DNA of 64,000 nt, taken from contig NZ_WKEQ01000001.1 of the NCBI RefSeq assembly GCF_021605415.1, forward strand, positions 303,357-367,356. Direction: 5' to 3'. This document shows, one piece after another, positions 16,529 to 29,308 of this stretch; the first letter of the stretch is position 1, and each line of letters starts with the position of its first letter. This DNA is from Pseudomonas syringae (GTDB taxonomy: Bacteria; Pseudomonadota; Gammaproteobacteria; Pseudomonadales; Pseudomonadaceae). The notes beneath the pieces were generated by a model. The model searched no databases and had not been told where the DNA came from. It saw only the letters and a program-made list of their open reading frames with translations. Both the position numbers and the translations under genes were made by a program.

Positions 16529-16556
16529 GAAGGCGACCCTTAGGTCGCCTTCGCTC
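16529..16556. terminator. Hairpin terminator between recN and fur
   Basis: Perfect 10-bp stem GAAGGCGACC / GGTCGCCTTC with loop CTTA, placed 17 bp after the recN stop and between two convergent genes. The T-tract is weak, so bidirectional termination is likely but not certain. Confidence 0.7.
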
Positions 16557-16587
16557 GTTTCGCGAACCTGAAGTTCGCGCGACATGC

Positions 16588-16992
16588 TTACTTTTTCTTG
16601 CGTACGTATAGCACCAGGTTGTGATCAACCAGGTCGACACCGTGCTCCTCGGCAATGGCCTTCTGGAGTTTTTCGATTTCCAGGCTGACGAATTCGACAA
16701 CCTCACCGGTCTCCACGTCGACCATGTGGTCGTGATGACCACCGTCGGCCAGTTCGAAGACCGCATGGCCGCCGTCGAAGTTGTGACGGACCACGAGGCC
16801 AGCCGCTTCAAACTGGGTCAGAACACGGTAAACCGTGGCCAGCCCGACGTCCTCTCCAGCTTCCATCAACGCCTTGTAGACGTCCTCGGCACTCATGTGA
16901 CGCTGCTCGGTGGAGTCCAGCATTTGCAGAATCTTGACCCGTGGCAGGGTCACTTTGAGTCCGGCTTTGCGTAGTTCGCTATTTTCAACCAT
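16588..16992 (-). CDS. fur: Ferric uptake regulator Fur
   Basis: Fe(II)-dependent repressor of siderophore and iron-uptake genes. The 134-aa protein has an N-terminal winged helix (KVTLPRVKILQML to VGLATVYRVLTQFEAAGLV) and a dimerisation domain with the metal-binding HHDHMVDVETGEVVEF. The C-terminus ends YVRKKK and no cysteines are present, unlike E. coli Fur; absence of the structural Cys cluster is usual for pseudomonad Fur. It is divergent from bamE with a 97-bp shared control region. Confidence 0.98.
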   Translation of the reverse strand: MVENSELRKAGLKVTLPRVKILQMLDSTEQRHMSAEDVYKALMEAGEDVGLATVYRVLTQFEAAGLVVRHNFDGGHAVFELADGGHHDHMVDVETGEVVEFVSLEIEKLQKAIAEEHGVDLVDHNLVLYVRKKK

Positions 16993-17089
16993 GGTCAGCT
17001 TTCTCGCGATGCTGCTTCGCAGCTACTCTTAATGCGGGTATGATCGGCGTTTACGTTATCCCAGCCAAGATAGTGGAAGTCGCCCACCG

Positions 17090-17617
17090 ATGCAAAACAC
17101 CAAGCTCTTGCTAACCAGTGTCACCTTCGTGGGACTGCTCGCACTCGCCGGTTGTTCATTCCCCGGGGTTTACAAAATCGACATCCAGCAGGGCAATGTC
17201 GTCACGCAGGACATGATAGACCAGTTACGGCCGGGAATGACCCGACCACAAGTACGGTTTATCATGGGCAACCCTCTGCTTACCGATACGTTCCATGCCG
17301 ATCGCTGGGACTATCTGTACAGCCTGCAGCCGGGTGGTGGCGAACGCCAACAGGAACGCATGAGTGTGATCTTCAACTCAAACGACCAGCTTGTCAGCCT
17401 GTCGGGTGACTTCATGCCCGGCGTGAGTCGTGACGAAGCCATTCTCGGCAAGGACAGTGGCACTAACGTGACCGCGCCTGCTGAAAACACCGAGAAGCCA
17501 CAACCGGAAAAACCGGCCAAGCCAGGCTCTCTGCTGGATCAGATCCAGAAGGACGTGGATGGCGTGGAAACCGTTCCGGTGCCAACACCAGAACCACTGG
17601 ACACCTCGCCGCAATAA
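17090..17617 (+). CDS. bamE: Outer-membrane assembly lipoprotein BamE (OmlA)
   Basis: Lipoprotein of the BAM complex that folds outer-membrane beta-barrels. The signal peptide ends in lipobox LAGC with the acylated Cys at residue 22, followed by the SmpA/OmlA domain (about 30-105) containing [18 protein letters not shown] and WDYLYS. The C-terminal 60 residues are Pro/Glu/Lys-rich and probably disordered, making it longer (175 aa) than E. coli BamE. The fur-bamE divergent arrangement is conserved in Pseudomonas. Confidence 0.96.
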   Translation: MQNTKLLLTSVTFVGLLALAGCSFPGVYKIDIQQGNVVTQDMIDQLRPGMTRPQVRFIMGNPLLTDTFHADRWDYLYSLQPGGGERQQERMSVIFNSNDQLVSLSGDFMPGVSRDEAILGKDSGTNVTAPAENTEKPQPEKPAKPGSLLDQIQKDVDGVETVPVPTPEPLDTSPQ

Positions 17618-17625
17618 TTTGCGAC

Positions 17626-17664
17626 GCAATAAAAAACCCGGAATGTCCGGGTTTTTTATTGCCT
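17626..17664. terminator. Bidirectional terminator between bamE and rnfH
   Basis: AAAAAACCCGGA, loop, TCCGGGTTTTTT: a symmetric stem with A/T tracts on both sides, between convergent bamE and rnfH. Confidence 0.9.
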
Positions 17665-17677
17665 GCGATTAAGTCAG

Positions 17678-17992
17678 CTACTGATTTCGTGCCTTGGCAT
17701 CGGCTGCCTTGGCCGCCCGCAACCGTCGCACTTCTTTAGGATCAGCCAATAAGGGCCGATAGATTTCGAGGCGATCACCCGCCTGAACTTGACGAACGTC
17801 CGGATCGGCGACGAGCTTGCCGAAAATCCCTACCGGACAACTGCCCAGATCCAGCTCCGCAAATTCAGCGTCAATACCGCAGACCGCCAGCGCATCCCGA
17901 ACGGTCGAACCGTCAGCCACGCTGATTGCCCGCAAGACCTGACGATCTACGGCGGCGTAAACCACTTCGACGTCAATCAACGGCTCAACCAT
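17678..17992 (-). CDS. rnfH: RnfH family ubiquitin-fold protein
   Basis: UPF0125/RnfH beta-grasp protein; its molecular role is not settled. The 104-aa product from ATG 17992 (MVEPLIDVEVVYA) has the conserved stretch RQVLRAISVADGSTVRDAL, then GIFGKLV and GDRLEIYRPLLADPKEVRR, a close match to the family. Its start overlaps the ratA stop by 8 bp; the ratA-rnfH pair next to smpB is a conserved arrangement with toxin-antitoxin-like organisation, although direct evidence for antitoxin activity is limited. Confidence 0.94.
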   Translation of the reverse strand: MVEPLIDVEVVYAAVDRQVLRAISVADGSTVRDALAVCGIDAEFAELDLGSCPVGIFGKLVADPDVRQVQAGDRLEIYRPLLADPKEVRRLRAAKAADAKARNQ

Positions 17993-18419
17993 GTTTCTGC
18001 TTGGCGCGCTGACAGAATGCGTCGACGAGCGTATTGGCAGCCTGATTGAACAGAGGTCCAAGCGTTGCGCGAACCAACGGCCCGGCGTAGTCGAAGGACA
18101 AATCCAGACTGATCTTGCAGGCCTTTTCGCCCAAAGGCTTGAACACCCAGACGCCGTGCAGTTGATTGAACGGCCCCTCCTCCAGATTCATCTCGATGGA
18201 TTGCCCCGGCACCAGCGTATTGCGCGTCACGAAATGCTGACTAAGGCCGCCCTTGGCCACGCCGACACTGGCACGCATGTGCTCGGGCGAGCTTTCCAGA
18301 ACCTCGGCGGTCGAACACCACGGCAGAAATTCTGGATAGCGCTCTACGTCATTGACCAGGTCATAGAGAAACTGTGCCGGGTATGGCAGCAGCGCCGATC
18401 GTTGAATGTGCGTCGTCAT
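17985..18419 (-). CDS. ratA: Ribosome association toxin RatA (START-like)
   Basis: Member of the RatA/coenzyme Q-binding START family; E. coli RatA blocks 50S-30S association, and related proteins bind polyketide or quinone ligands. The 144-aa protein shows RSALLPYPAQFLYDLVNDVERYPEFLPWC at its N-terminus and FDYAGPLVRATLGPLFNQAANTLVDAFCQRA at the end, both family hallmarks. The ATG at 18419 was chosen over an upstream one at 18449, which would overlap the transporter gene. It is followed by overlapping rnfH. Confidence 0.93.
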   Translation of the reverse strand: MTTHIQRSALLPYPAQFLYDLVNDVERYPEFLPWCSTAEVLESSPEHMRASVGVAKGGLSQHFVTRNTLVPGQSIEMNLEEGPFNQLHGVWVFKPLGEKACKISLDLSFDYAGPLVRATLGPLFNQAANTLVDAFCQRAKQKHG

Positions 18420-18426
18420 GAAAGCG

Positions 18427-19830
18427 TTATTTCCAGAGCTGAGCGGCAAACACTACAAGAATGCCGATGGGCGCCACATAGCGCATCAAGAACAAAGACA
18501 GGGCAAACAGCGCCGGGTTACGGATCGACAACTCATCGCGCACCGCTTCACGGCCCATCACCCAGCCAGCAAACACGACGAAACACAATCCGCCGAGCGG
18601 CAACATGATCCGCGAGGTGAAGAAGTCGATCACGCCAAAGAAGTCCAAACCACTTGCCGCGCCCCATTGGTAGAGATGGAACGCGCCGCCTTCGTTCACG
18701 AAGAATTTGGCTTCCTTCCAGATATTGAACGAAAACACCGTGCCCAGACCGACGAACCAGCAGGTGAACGCCAACCAGAATGTCACCCAGGCACGACTGA
18801 TTTTAGTCCGCTCAACCAGATAGGCGACCATCGGCTCGAGCAATGAAATGGCCGAGCTCCAGGCAGCTACTGCGACCAGCACGAAAAACACCACGCCCAT
18901 CAATTGACCGAAGGCCACGTTGCCGAAGGCAAACGGCAAGCTGACAAACATCAGACCCGGGCCTTCGCTGGGGTTCAGCCCCGCCGCGAACACAATCGGA
19001 AACAACGCCAGCCCCGCCACCAGCGAAACGAAGGTGTCCAGCAATGCCACGCCGACAATCGTGCCGGACAGCGAAGTGTTTTTCGGCATGTAGGCGCCGT
19101 AGATCATGATCGAACCCACACCCACGCTCAGAGAGAAGAATGCGTGGCCCATGGCGGGCAGCAAGCCGTCGAGGACTTTTTCCGGGTGGAAGTCGAACAT
19201 GAAGTGCACGCCTTCCATGAAATGCCCGGTGGTCATGCTGTAGCCCAGCAACACCAGGATCATCACGAACAGTAGCGGCATCATGATCCGCAGGCTGCGC
19301 TCAAGCCCCGCCACCACGCCTTTGGCGATGACTACCGCCGAGAGCAGCATGAAAACTGTGTGCCAAAGTGTCAGGCGCCATGGATCCGCAATAACGCCGC
19401 CGAAGTAGGCGCCGACCTGATCCGGCGTGACGCCCTGGAAGTCGCCGCGCCCCATATCGATGATGTAATCGAGCGACCAACCGCCGACCACGCTATAGAA
19501 AGAAAGGATCAACAACGCCGTGATCATCCCGGCAAACGCACCCCACGACCATTTGGTCGAGTGCCCCGCTTCTTGCGCCAGCACCTTCAAGGCATTCGCC
19601 GGACTCTGCCGGGCACGGCGACCAATCAAGGTTTCAGCGAGCATCACCGGCACGCCGATCAGTGCGATACACACGAGAAACATCAGCACGAAGGCGCCGC
19701 CGCCGTAGACCCCGACCATGTAGGGGAATTTCCAGATACTACCCAGCCCCACGGCCGAACCGGTCGCGGCGAGTATGAACACCCAGCGGCTAGCCCAACT
19801 GCCGTGGACAGAAACCTTGTCTGTCGACAT
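18427..19830 (-). CDS. Sodium-dependent transporter (NSS/SNF family)
   Basis: Inner-membrane Na+-coupled symporter, probably for an amino acid or related amine; the substrate cannot be read from sequence. The 467-aa protein has about 11-12 hydrophobic helices. The first carries the conserved NSS motif: WASRWVFILAATGSAVGLGSIWKFPYM, with unwound-helix glycines and the Na+-site region. It ends 7 bp upstream of ratA on the same strand and is divergent from smpB by 119 bp. Confidence 0.93.
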   Translation of the reverse strand: MSTDKVSVHGSWASRWVFILAATGSAVGLGSIWKFPYMVGVYGGGAFVLMFLVCIALIGVPVMLAETLIGRRARQSPANALKVLAQEAGHSTKWSWGAFAGMITALLILSFYSVVGGWSLDYIIDMGRGDFQGVTPDQVGAYFGGVIADPWRLTLWHTVFMLLSAVVIAKGVVAGLERSLRIMMPLLFVMILVLLGYSMTTGHFMEGVHFMFDFHPEKVLDGLLPAMGHAFFSLSVGVGSIMIYGAYMPKNTSLSGTIVGVALLDTFVSLVAGLALFPIVFAAGLNPSEGPGLMFVSLPFAFGNVAFGQLMGVVFFVLVAVAAWSSAISLLEPMVAYLVERTKISRAWVTFWLAFTCWFVGLGTVFSFNIWKEAKFFVNEGGAFHLYQWGAASGLDFFGVIDFFTSRIMLPLGGLCFVVFAGWVMGREAVRDELSIRNPALFALSLFLMRYVAPIGILVVFAAQLWK

Positions 19831-19949
19831 CGTTTATCACGCCCAAGCGTTAGAAAAAGAGGCCGCATTGTCCGGGATTCACTCAACCTGCTCAAGCACG
19901 CAGCATCACCGTAGCCGCCAACCATTTATCTCCATATAATGCCGCCCCT

Positions 19950-20432
19950 ATGGCTAAACAGAAGAAACACCCCACAGGGACCATCGCGCAGAACAAAAAG
20001 GCGCGACACGATTACTTCATCGAACACAAGTTCGAGGCTGGTCTGGTCCTGGCCGGCTGGGAAGTAAAAAGTTTGCGGGCAAGCAAGCTGCAACTGGTCG
20101 ACAGTTACGTGCTGCTCAAGGATGGCGAGGCCTGGCTGCTCGGTAGCCACATCACGCCACTGATGACTGCCAGCACGCACGTCATTGCCGATCCCGTCCG
20201 CACCCGGAAACTGCTGCTCAACCGCCGCGAGCTGGAAAAACTCGCCGCCGCCGTGCAGCAGAAAGGCTATGCCTGCGTGTGCCTGTCCTGGTACTGGAGC
20301 AAGCACATGGTCAAGTGCGAGATCGCACTGGGCAAGGGCAAGAAAGAATACGACAAGCGTGACACCGAACGTGAACGTGACGCCGGTCGCGAGTTGCAGC
20401 GTGCCGTGCGCAACAAGGGCAAGGAAGATTAA
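19950..20432 (+). CDS. smpB: SsrA-binding protein SmpB
   Basis: Binds the tRNA-like end of tmRNA and delivers it to stalled ribosomes for trans-translation. The 160-aa protein begins [32 protein letters not shown], contains [19 protein letters not shown], and has the basic C-terminal tail [20 protein letters not shown] that enters the decoding centre. The RNA partner ssrA lies about 10 kb downstream (30156-30544), the two being separated by the lactate locus. Confidence 0.98.
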   Translation: MAKQKKHPTGTIAQNKKARHDYFIEHKFEAGLVLAGWEVKSLRASKLQLVDSYVLLKDGEAWLLGSHITPLMTASTHVIADPVRTRKLLLNRRELEKLAAAVQQKGYACVCLSWYWSKHMVKCEIALGKGKKEYDKRDTERERDAGRELQRAVRNKGKED

Positions 20433-20453
20433 TTTCTTCTGCCTTTAGCGCGT

Positions 20454-20521
20454 ATTCGCGAGCAGGCTTGCTCCCACATTTGGACTGCAGTCAGATGTGG
20501 AAGCGAGTCTGCTCGCGAAAG
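20454..20521. repeat. REPIN (paired inverted REP) after smpB
   Basis: Two inverted copies, CGCGAGCAGGCTTGCTCC and GGAAGCGAGTCTGCTCGCG type, flank an inner hairpin (TTTGGACTGCAGTCAGA area). It fills the gap between convergent smpB and lldR and may serve as a transcript barrier. Confidence 0.85.
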
Positions 20522-20551
20522 CTATTGCTGCATCAACGCAGAAACAACTGA

Positions 20552-21319
20552 TCACATCCCCTTGCGCCGTTCCGCCCGGGCCATGCGCTGAACTTCCTGC
20601 CGCACCTCTTCCAACACTTCCTGCACATACAAAATGTGTCGACTCGACACTTCTCGCGCCTGTTCCGCGCGACCTTCAATGATTGCCTGATACAACTCCC
20701 GATGCTGGGTAATCAACATGTCGCGGGTTTCCGTGCGCTGCTTGTACATGCCGCCAATGTTGGTCACCACGTTGCGCTTAAGCAAATCGAACAGCCCGCG
20801 AATGGTGTGCAGCAACACCGCGTTATGGCTGGCTTCAGCGATGGCCAGATGAAATTTCGCATCCGCCGCGCCCTCTTCCGCCCGACTCACTTCGTCATGC
20901 CGCGAGTAACAATCCTGTAGCTCGTCGAATGCCGCCGTCAGCCGCTCGCGATCCACATCAGTGGCGCGCAATGCAGCGTAATAGGCGCACGAAGCTTCCA
21001 AAGTGTGCCGAAACTCCAGCAGATCCCGCTGAGCTTCCGGGTTGCTCTCAAGCAAATGCAACAGCGGATCACTGAACGTCGAGCCCAGGGTTTCCACAAC
21101 ATAGTTGCCGCCCCCCTGACGGCTGACCAGCAACCCCTTGGCCGCCAGTTTCTGAATCGCCTCGCGCAACGATGGACGCGAAACGCCGAATTGCTCAGCC
21201 AACGTGCGCTCGGCGGGCAAGCGCTCACCAGACTTTAGCGTGCCTTCGAGGATCATCCCCTCAAGTCGCTCGACAATATCGTCAGACAAACGGCGCTGAC
21301 GGATCTGATCAAACCCCAT
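20552..21319 (-). CDS. lldR: GntR/FadR-family lactate regulator LldR
   Basis: DNA-binding repressor of the adjacent lactate genes. The N-terminal winged helix holds RTLAEQFGVSRPSLREAIQKLAAKGLLVSRQGGG (about 40-75). The C-terminal FCD ligand-binding domain contains the metal-site residues in the pattern FHLAIAEASHN and a later ITQHRELYQAI. The 255-aa length is typical. It is divergent from lldP; the 263-bp gap contains a perfect 17-bp palindrome of the PdhR/LldR type (21514-21530). Assignment to lactate comes from the neighbours. Confidence 0.9.
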   Translation of the reverse strand: MGFDQIRQRRLSDDIVERLEGMILEGTLKSGERLPAERTLAEQFGVSRPSLREAIQKLAAKGLLVSRQGGGNYVVETLGSTFSDPLLHLLESNPEAQRDLLEFRHTLEASCAYYAALRATDVDRERLTAAFDELQDCYSRHDEVSRAEEGAADAKFHLAIAEASHNAVLLHTIRGLFDLLKRNVVTNIGGMYKQRTETRDMLITQHRELYQAIIEGRAEQAREVSSRHILYVQEVLEEVRQEVQRMARAERRKGM

Positions 21320-21513
21320 TACTCAATTCTCCACGAGCCCGACCGCTCGCCGGGCTCTCTATTCTGGCCTATCGGCGCCCTGGCGGCACCTGTTCAGGCA
21401 ACGCTCGCCAAAGCGGATCGAACGCGCTTTGCACTACGCATTCGACAAAAGTTTTAGGGCGACAAATTGACACACCGATACCAAGGCTTTTACCCTAGCG
21501 AACAGCGATTGTA

Positions 21514-21530
21514 AATTGGTATTACCAATT
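21514..21530. promoter_or_regulatory. LldR-type operator
   Basis: AATTGGTATTACCAATT, a perfect palindrome with 8-bp arms, identical in form to the AATTGGTnnnACCAATT sites of PdhR and LldR regulators. It lies 53 bp upstream of the lldP ATG. The rest of the 263-bp lldR-lldP gap shows no other strong signal. Confidence 0.85.
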
Positions 21531-21582
21531 AGCCAAGAACGCTGACAGTGCCTGACCAACAACAATTAGGGGCCACCCCACT

Positions 21583-23277
21583 ATGCAAACCTGGCAACAG
21601 CTCTACAGCCCGCTCGGCAGTCTCGGTTTATCCGCGCTCGCGGCCGTCATTCCCATCGTGTTTTTCTTCCTCGCCCTGGCGGTGTTTCGGCTCAAGGGCC
21701 ACGTGGCCGGCAGCATTACGCTGGCGCTGGCCATTCTCGTCGCTATTTTCGCGTTCCAGATGCCGGTCGACATGGCGTTCGCCGCTGCCGGGTACGGCTT
21801 CGCCTACGGTTTGTGGCCGATCGCCTGGATCATTGTCGCGGCGGTGTTCCTCTACAAACTGACCGTCAAGAGTGGTCAGTTCGAAGTGATCCGCAGCTCG
21901 GTGCTGTCGATCACTGACGACCAACGCCTGCAAGTGCTGCTGATTGGCTTCTGCTTCGGCGCGTTCCTCGAAGGTGCGGCCGGTTTCGGTGCGCCAGTGG
22001 CGATCACCGCGGCACTGCTCGTCGGCCTCGGATTCAATCCGCTGTACGCCGCCGGCCTATGCCTGATCGCCAACACCGCGCCGGTTGCCTTCGGTGCACT
22101 GGGGATTCCGATCATCGTCGCCGGACAGGTCACTGGCATCGACGCCTTCAAAATCGGTGCGATGACCGGCCGTCAACTGCCGCTGCTGTCGCTGTTCGTC
22201 CCGTTTTGGCTGGTGTTCATGATGGATGGCCTGCGCGGCGTCCGTGAAACATGGCCGGCAGCGCTGGTGGCCGGTTTGAGCTTTGCCGTGACCCAGTACT
22301 TCACGTCGAACTTCATCGGCCCGGAACTGCCGGACATCACCTCGGCCCTGGCCAGCCTGATCTCCCTGACCCTGTTCCTGAAAATCTGGCAGCCAAAACG
22401 CGCCGCCGGCCAGCACATTGTCGGCGCTGTTGCGGCTTCAGTGGTCAGCGCCAGCGTCGGCGGTTTCGGCCAGAAGCGCACAACGGTGGCGTCGCCTTAC
22501 AGCCTCGGGGAAATTTTCAAGGCCTGGTCACCGTTCCTGATCCTCACCGTGCTGGTGACGATCTGGACGCTCAAGCCATTTAAGGCGATGTTCGCCGCCG
22601 GCGGCTCGATGTACGCCTGGGTGTTCAACTTCGCGATACCGCATCTGGATCAATTGGTCATCAAAACCGCACCGATCGTTGCGGCGCCCACCGCCATTCC
22701 GGCCGTGTTCAAGCTTGATCCGATCTCCGCGACCGGCACGGCGATCTTCTTTTCGGCGCTGATTTCGATGCTTGTGCTCAAGATCAATTTCAAAATTGGT
22801 CTGACCACATTCAAAGAGACCATCTACGAATTGCGCTGGCCGATTCTGTCGATCGGCATGGTGCTGGCGTTTGCCTTCGTCACCAATTATTCCGGTATGT
22901 CATCGACCATGGCCCTGGTGCTGGCCGGAACCGGCGCGGCGTTCCCGTTCTTCTCGCCTTTCCTCGGCTGGCTGGGCGTGTTCCTGACCGGCTCCGATAC
23001 CTCGTCCAACGCCCTGTTCAGTTCGCTGCAAGCGACCACCGCCCACCAGATCGGCGTCAACGACACCTTGCTGGTCGCAGCCAACACCAGCGGCGGCGTG
23101 ACCGGCAAAATGATCTCGCCACAATCGATCGCTGTGGCTTGCGCTGCGACCGGTCTGGTCGGGAAGGAATCGGATCTGTTCCGCTTCACCCTCAAGCACA
23201 GCCTATTCTTTGCAACGATTGTCGGTTTGATCACGCTGGCCCAGGCCTACTGGCTCACTGGCATGCTGGTGCACTAA
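21583..23277 (+). CDS. lldP: L-lactate permease
   Basis: Lactate (and glycolate) proton symporter of the LctP family in the inner membrane. The 564-aa protein opens [25 protein letters not shown], has about 12-14 hydrophobic helices and the conserved stretches [37 protein letters not shown] and [20 protein letters not shown]. It is the first gene of the lactate operon, 146 bp upstream of lutA. Confidence 0.97.
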   Translation: MQTWQQLYSPLGSLGLSALAAVIPIVFFFLALAVFRLKGHVAGSITLALAILVAIFAFQMPVDMAFAAAGYGFAYGLWPIAWIIVAAVFLYKLTVKSGQFEVIRSSVLSITDDQRLQVLLIGFCFGAFLEGAAGFGAPVAITAALLVGLGFNPLYAAGLCLIANTAPVAFGALGIPIIVAGQVTGIDAFKIGAMTGRQLPLLSLFVPFWLVFMMDGLRGVRETWPAALVAGLSFAVTQYFTSNFIGPELPDITSALASLISLTLFLKIWQPKRAAGQHIVGAVAASVVSASVGGFGQKRTTVASPYSLGEIFKAWSPFLILTVLVTIWTLKPFKAMFAAGGSMYAWVFNFAIPHLDQLVIKTAPIVAAPTAIPAVFKLDPISATGTAIFFSALISMLVLKINFKIGLTTFKETIYELRWPILSIGMVLAFAFVTNYSGMSSTMALVLAGTGAAFPFFSPFLGWLGVFLTGSDTSSNALFSSLQATTAHQIGVNDTLLVAANTSGGVTGKMISPQSIAVACAATGLVGKESDLFRFTLKHSLFFATIVGLITLAQAYWLTGMLVH

Positions 23278-23423
23278 AACCTACAAGAAACATCGAAATA
23301 ACCGACGCCGGTTCGTGATGCCGGCGTCAGCAATTCACAACCCGGTCTGCAAGGCTGCTGAAAGCCAGCGTCTCTATATTCAGCAGCCTCAGCGGACGGA
23401 TAACCGGCCGAGAGACACGCCTG

Positions 23424-24248
23424 ATGAGCGAGCTTTTTTACAACGCTGTGCCGAACGCCACCCGCGTCGCACCGCCACTGCCCGAACCTCGGCAATACCC
23501 CAGCGAGAAACCGTCGCGGGTTTACCTCTTCGGTACATGCGTGGTCGACCTGTTCTACCCCGAAGCCGGGATGGACGCGATCCACTTGCTGGAGCGCGAA
23601 GGCATCCGGGTCGACTTCCCGCAAGGACAGAGTTGCTGTGGACAACCGGCCTACACCTCGGGTTACACCGAGCAGGCGCGGACGGTGGCGCGCGCTCAAC
23701 TGGCGCTGTTTGCCGGTGATTATCCGGTCGTCGTGCCATCGGGTTCCTGTGCCGGCATGTTGCGCGAGCACTACGCCGACCTGTTCAAGGACGAGCCACA
23801 AACGTTGAAACAGGTGCAGGCCCTCGCGGCACGCACTTATGAATTGGCCGAGTTTCTGTTGTTCGTCTGCAAAGTGCAGCTCAAGGACAGCGGCGCTCCG
23901 GTGAAAGTCGCGCTGCACACCTCGTGTTCGGCACGTCGAGAAATGAACACCCACCTGCACGGCCGCGAGTTGTTGGCGCAATTGAGCAACGTGGAACGAG
24001 TCAATCACGATCACGAAAGCGAATGCTGTGGCTTCGGTGGGACATTCAGCGTCCGAATGCCAGACATTTCCGGCGCGATGGTGGCCGACAAGACCCGGTC
24101 GTTGAAGGAATCCGGTGCGCATCAGGTACTCAGTGCCGACTGCGGCTGCTTGATGAACATCAACGGCTCGCTGGAAAAACAGAAGGAAGCGTTGCGCGGC
24201 CAACACCTGGCCAGTTTCCTGTGGCAACGAACCGTAGGTGCGAAATGA
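23424..24248 (+). CDS. lutA: Lactate utilisation Fe-S protein LutA (LldE)
   Basis: Subunit of the LutABC L-lactate oxidase, which converts L-lactate to pyruvate. It carries two CCG domains: SCCGQPAYTSGY near residue 70 and ECCGFGGTFSVRMPDIS near residue 200, which bind iron-sulfur or heterodisulfide-type centres. The 274-aa length is slightly longer than B. subtilis LutA. The stop overlaps the lutB start as ATGA, indicating translational coupling. Confidence 0.95.
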   Translation: MSELFYNAVPNATRVAPPLPEPRQYPSEKPSRVYLFGTCVVDLFYPEAGMDAIHLLEREGIRVDFPQGQSCCGQPAYTSGYTEQARTVARAQLALFAGDYPVVVPSGSCAGMLREHYADLFKDEPQTLKQVQALAARTYELAEFLLFVCKVQLKDSGAPVKVALHTSCSARREMNTHLHGRELLAQLSNVERVNHDHESECCGFGGTFSVRMPDISGAMVADKTRSLKESGAHQVLSADCGCLMNINGSLEKQKEALRGQHLASFLWQRTVGAK

Positions 24249-25699
24249 GCACCTCGACGATTATTCCTACGGTCGCCGTAGAAGAAGACTTCCGCACCCG
24301 GGCGCACAATGCCTTGGGTGATCAGCAGTTGCGGAACAACTTCCGCACGGCGATGGATTCACTGATGACCAAGCGGGCAGCGGCTTTTAGCGATGCCCTC
24401 GAAAGAGAGGATTTACGCACGCAGGGCAATGCGATCCGTGCCCGCGCGCTCTCCAAGTTGCCCGATCTGCTCGAGCAACTGGAACAGAACCTGACCCGCA
24501 ACGGTGTGACAGTGCACTGGGCGGAAACGGTGGACGAGGCCAATGGCATCGTCCTCTCGATCATCCGCGCTCACGAGGCGCGGCAAGTGATCAAGGGCAA
24601 ATCGATGGTCAGCGAAGAGATGGAAATGAACCATTTCCTCGAGGCTCAAGACATTGAATGTCTGGAGTCCGACATGGGGGAATACATCGTCCAGCTCGAC
24701 CACGAAAAGCCTTCACACATCATTATGCCGGCGATCCACAAGAATGCTGGTCAGGTCGCGTCCTTGTTCCACGACAAACTTGGCGTGGAATACACCAAGG
24801 ACGTTGACCAACTCATTCAGATCGGTCGCAGAGTCCTGCGGCAGAAATTCTTCGAAGCGGACATCGGCGTCTCCGGCGTCAACTTCGCCGTGGCCGAGAC
24901 CGGCACTTTGCTGCTGGTGGAAAACGAAGGCAACGGCCGCATGACGACGACAGTGCCGCCCGTGCACATCGCCGTGACCGGCATCGAAAAAGTCGTGGAA
25001 AATTTGCGCGACGTGGTGCCGCTTTTGTCGTTATTGACCCGCTCGGCGCTGGGCATCCCGATTACCACCTACGTCAACATGATCTCCGGGCCGCGCAAGG
25101 AACATGAACTCGACGGCCCGCAAGAAGTGCATCTGGTGCTGCTCGACAACGGTCGCAGCCAGGCTTTTGCCGACAGCGAATTGCGCCAGACACTGAATTG
25201 CATTCGCTGTGGCGCCTGTATGAATCATTGCCCGGTCTACACCCGAATTGGTGGTCACACCTATGGGGAGGTTTACCCGGGGCCTATCGGAAAAATCATC
25301 ACGCCGCATATGGTCGGCCTGGCGAAAGTGCCGGATCACCCGAGCGCGTCGTCGTTGTGCGGCGCCTGCGGTGAAGTGTGTCCGGTAAAAATTCCTATCC
25401 CGGCCATCCTGCGGCGACTGCGCGAAGAAAACGTCAAAGCGCCGGACTCGCCACATCAGGTGATGCGGGGTCAGGGCAGCAAATATTCGCGCAAGGAACG
25501 GTTTATCTGGAATGCCTGGGCGAAGCTCAACAGCTCGCCAACGCTGTATCGACTGTTCGGCTTCTTCGCCACGCGCCTGCGTGCGCTGGCACCCAGCAAA
25601 ATCGGCCCCTGGACGCAAAACCACAGCGCACCGAAACCCGCTGCCCGCTCACTGCATGACATGGCCCGCGAGCATCTGGCCAAACAGGGAGATCGCTGA
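24245..25699 (+). CDS. lutB: Lactate utilisation Fe-S protein LutB (LldF)
   Basis: Central subunit of LutABC with a DUF162/LUD-type domain and two [4Fe-4S] clusters. From ATG 24245 it is 484 aa. The LUD domain includes VIKGKSMVSEEMEMNHFLE and GVSGVNFAVAETGTLLLVENEGN. The ferredoxin-like cysteine clusters are CIRCGACMNHCPV and CGACGEVCPVKIPIP. The upstream part of the open frame (from 23924) overlaps lutA and is not used. It shares one base with lutC (TGATG). Confidence 0.96.
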   Translation: MSTSTIIPTVAVEEDFRTRAHNALGDQQLRNNFRTAMDSLMTKRAAAFSDALEREDLRTQGNAIRARALSKLPDLLEQLEQNLTRNGVTVHWAETVDEANGIVLSIIRAHEARQVIKGKSMVSEEMEMNHFLEAQDIECLESDMGEYIVQLDHEKPSHIIMPAIHKNAGQVASLFHDKLGVEYTKDVDQLIQIGRRVLRQKFFEADIGVSGVNFAVAETGTLLLVENEGNGRMTTTVPPVHIAVTGIEKVVENLRDVVPLLSLLTRSALGIPITTYVNMISGPRKEHELDGPQEVHLVLLDNGRSQAFADSELRQTLNCIRCGACMNHCPVYTRIGGHTYGEVYPGPIGKIITPHMVGLAKVPDHPSASSLCGACGEVCPVKIPIPAILRRLREENVKAPDSPHQVMRGQGSKYSRKERFIWNAWAKLNSSPTLYRLFGFFATRLRALAPSKIGPWTQNHSAPKPAARSLHDMAREHLAKQGDR

Positions 25700-26366
25700 T
25701 GAGCGCCAAGCAAAATATACTCGGCAAATTGCGCAAAAGTCTGACGGGGACCACGCCAGTGGCCGACGATTTTGATGTCGATCTGGTGACGCAGCCTTAC
25801 ACCTACGACGCCGAACAACGCATCCCACAACTGCGCAAACTGATGGAAGCGGTGCACACGGAAATCCACCTGACGTCCGATGAAGGTTGGCCGGCGCTGT
25901 TGGCACAATTGCTGCGCGACCGCCAGTTACCCAGCCTGTTGATCGCACCAACCACGGCTCATGGACAACGCATCACACAGCACTGGGCGAACAATCCCGA
26001 GCTGCCAACGCTGAAATCCTACGACCGGCCGATGGAAGAATGGAAAGCCGAGTTGTTCAACGACACCCCGGCCAGCATCACCGGCACGCTCGGCGCCATT
26101 GCCGCTACCGGCAGCCTGATTCTGTGGCCGACCCGCGAAGAACCGCGACTGATGAGCCTGGTGCCGCCGGTGCATTTCGCGCTGCTCAAGGCCAGCGAAA
26201 TCCGCGACAACTTTTATCAGGTGCAGCAGGAATTTCAGTGGGCTCAAGGGATGCCGACCAACGCTTTACTGGTGTCGGGCCCGTCGAAAACCGCTGACAT
26301 CGAGCAAGTGCTGGCTTACGGCGCACACGGCCCGAAAGACCTGGTGGTGTTGATCCTGGAGGACCA

Positions 26367-26370
<4 letters not shown>
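25699..26370 (+). CDS. lutC: Lactate utilisation protein LutC (LldG)
   Basis: LUD-domain subunit of the L-lactate oxidase. The 223-aa protein has the domain's features ITGTLGAIAATGSLILWPTREEPRLMSLVPPVHFALL and ends with GAHGPKDLVVLILED, typical of LutC. The start overlaps lutB by one base and the stop overlaps the dehydrogenase gene as ATGA, so the four genes lutA to dld form one tightly packed unit. Confidence 0.95.
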
Positions 26371-29174
<2,804 letters not shown>

Positions 29175-29220
29175 CGAAGAAAAATTAGAACCCTTGAGCG
29201 AGACCGCAGTCCACCGAACA

Positions 29221-29245
29221 AGCCTCGAACCATCGAGGCTGTTCC
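29221..29245 (+). terminator. Hairpin after the lactate operon
   Basis: Perfect 8-bp stem AGCCTCGA / TCGAGGCT with a 4-base loop, then GTTCCTTCTTT. It lies 47 bp after the dld stop and is a plausible terminator for lldP-lutABC-dld. Confidence 0.6.
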
Positions 29246-29308
29246 TTCTTTCGGTGACCCAATGTGTCGGTCAGCGAAGTCTGGATTCCTCAGTTCAAGG
29301 AGATACAA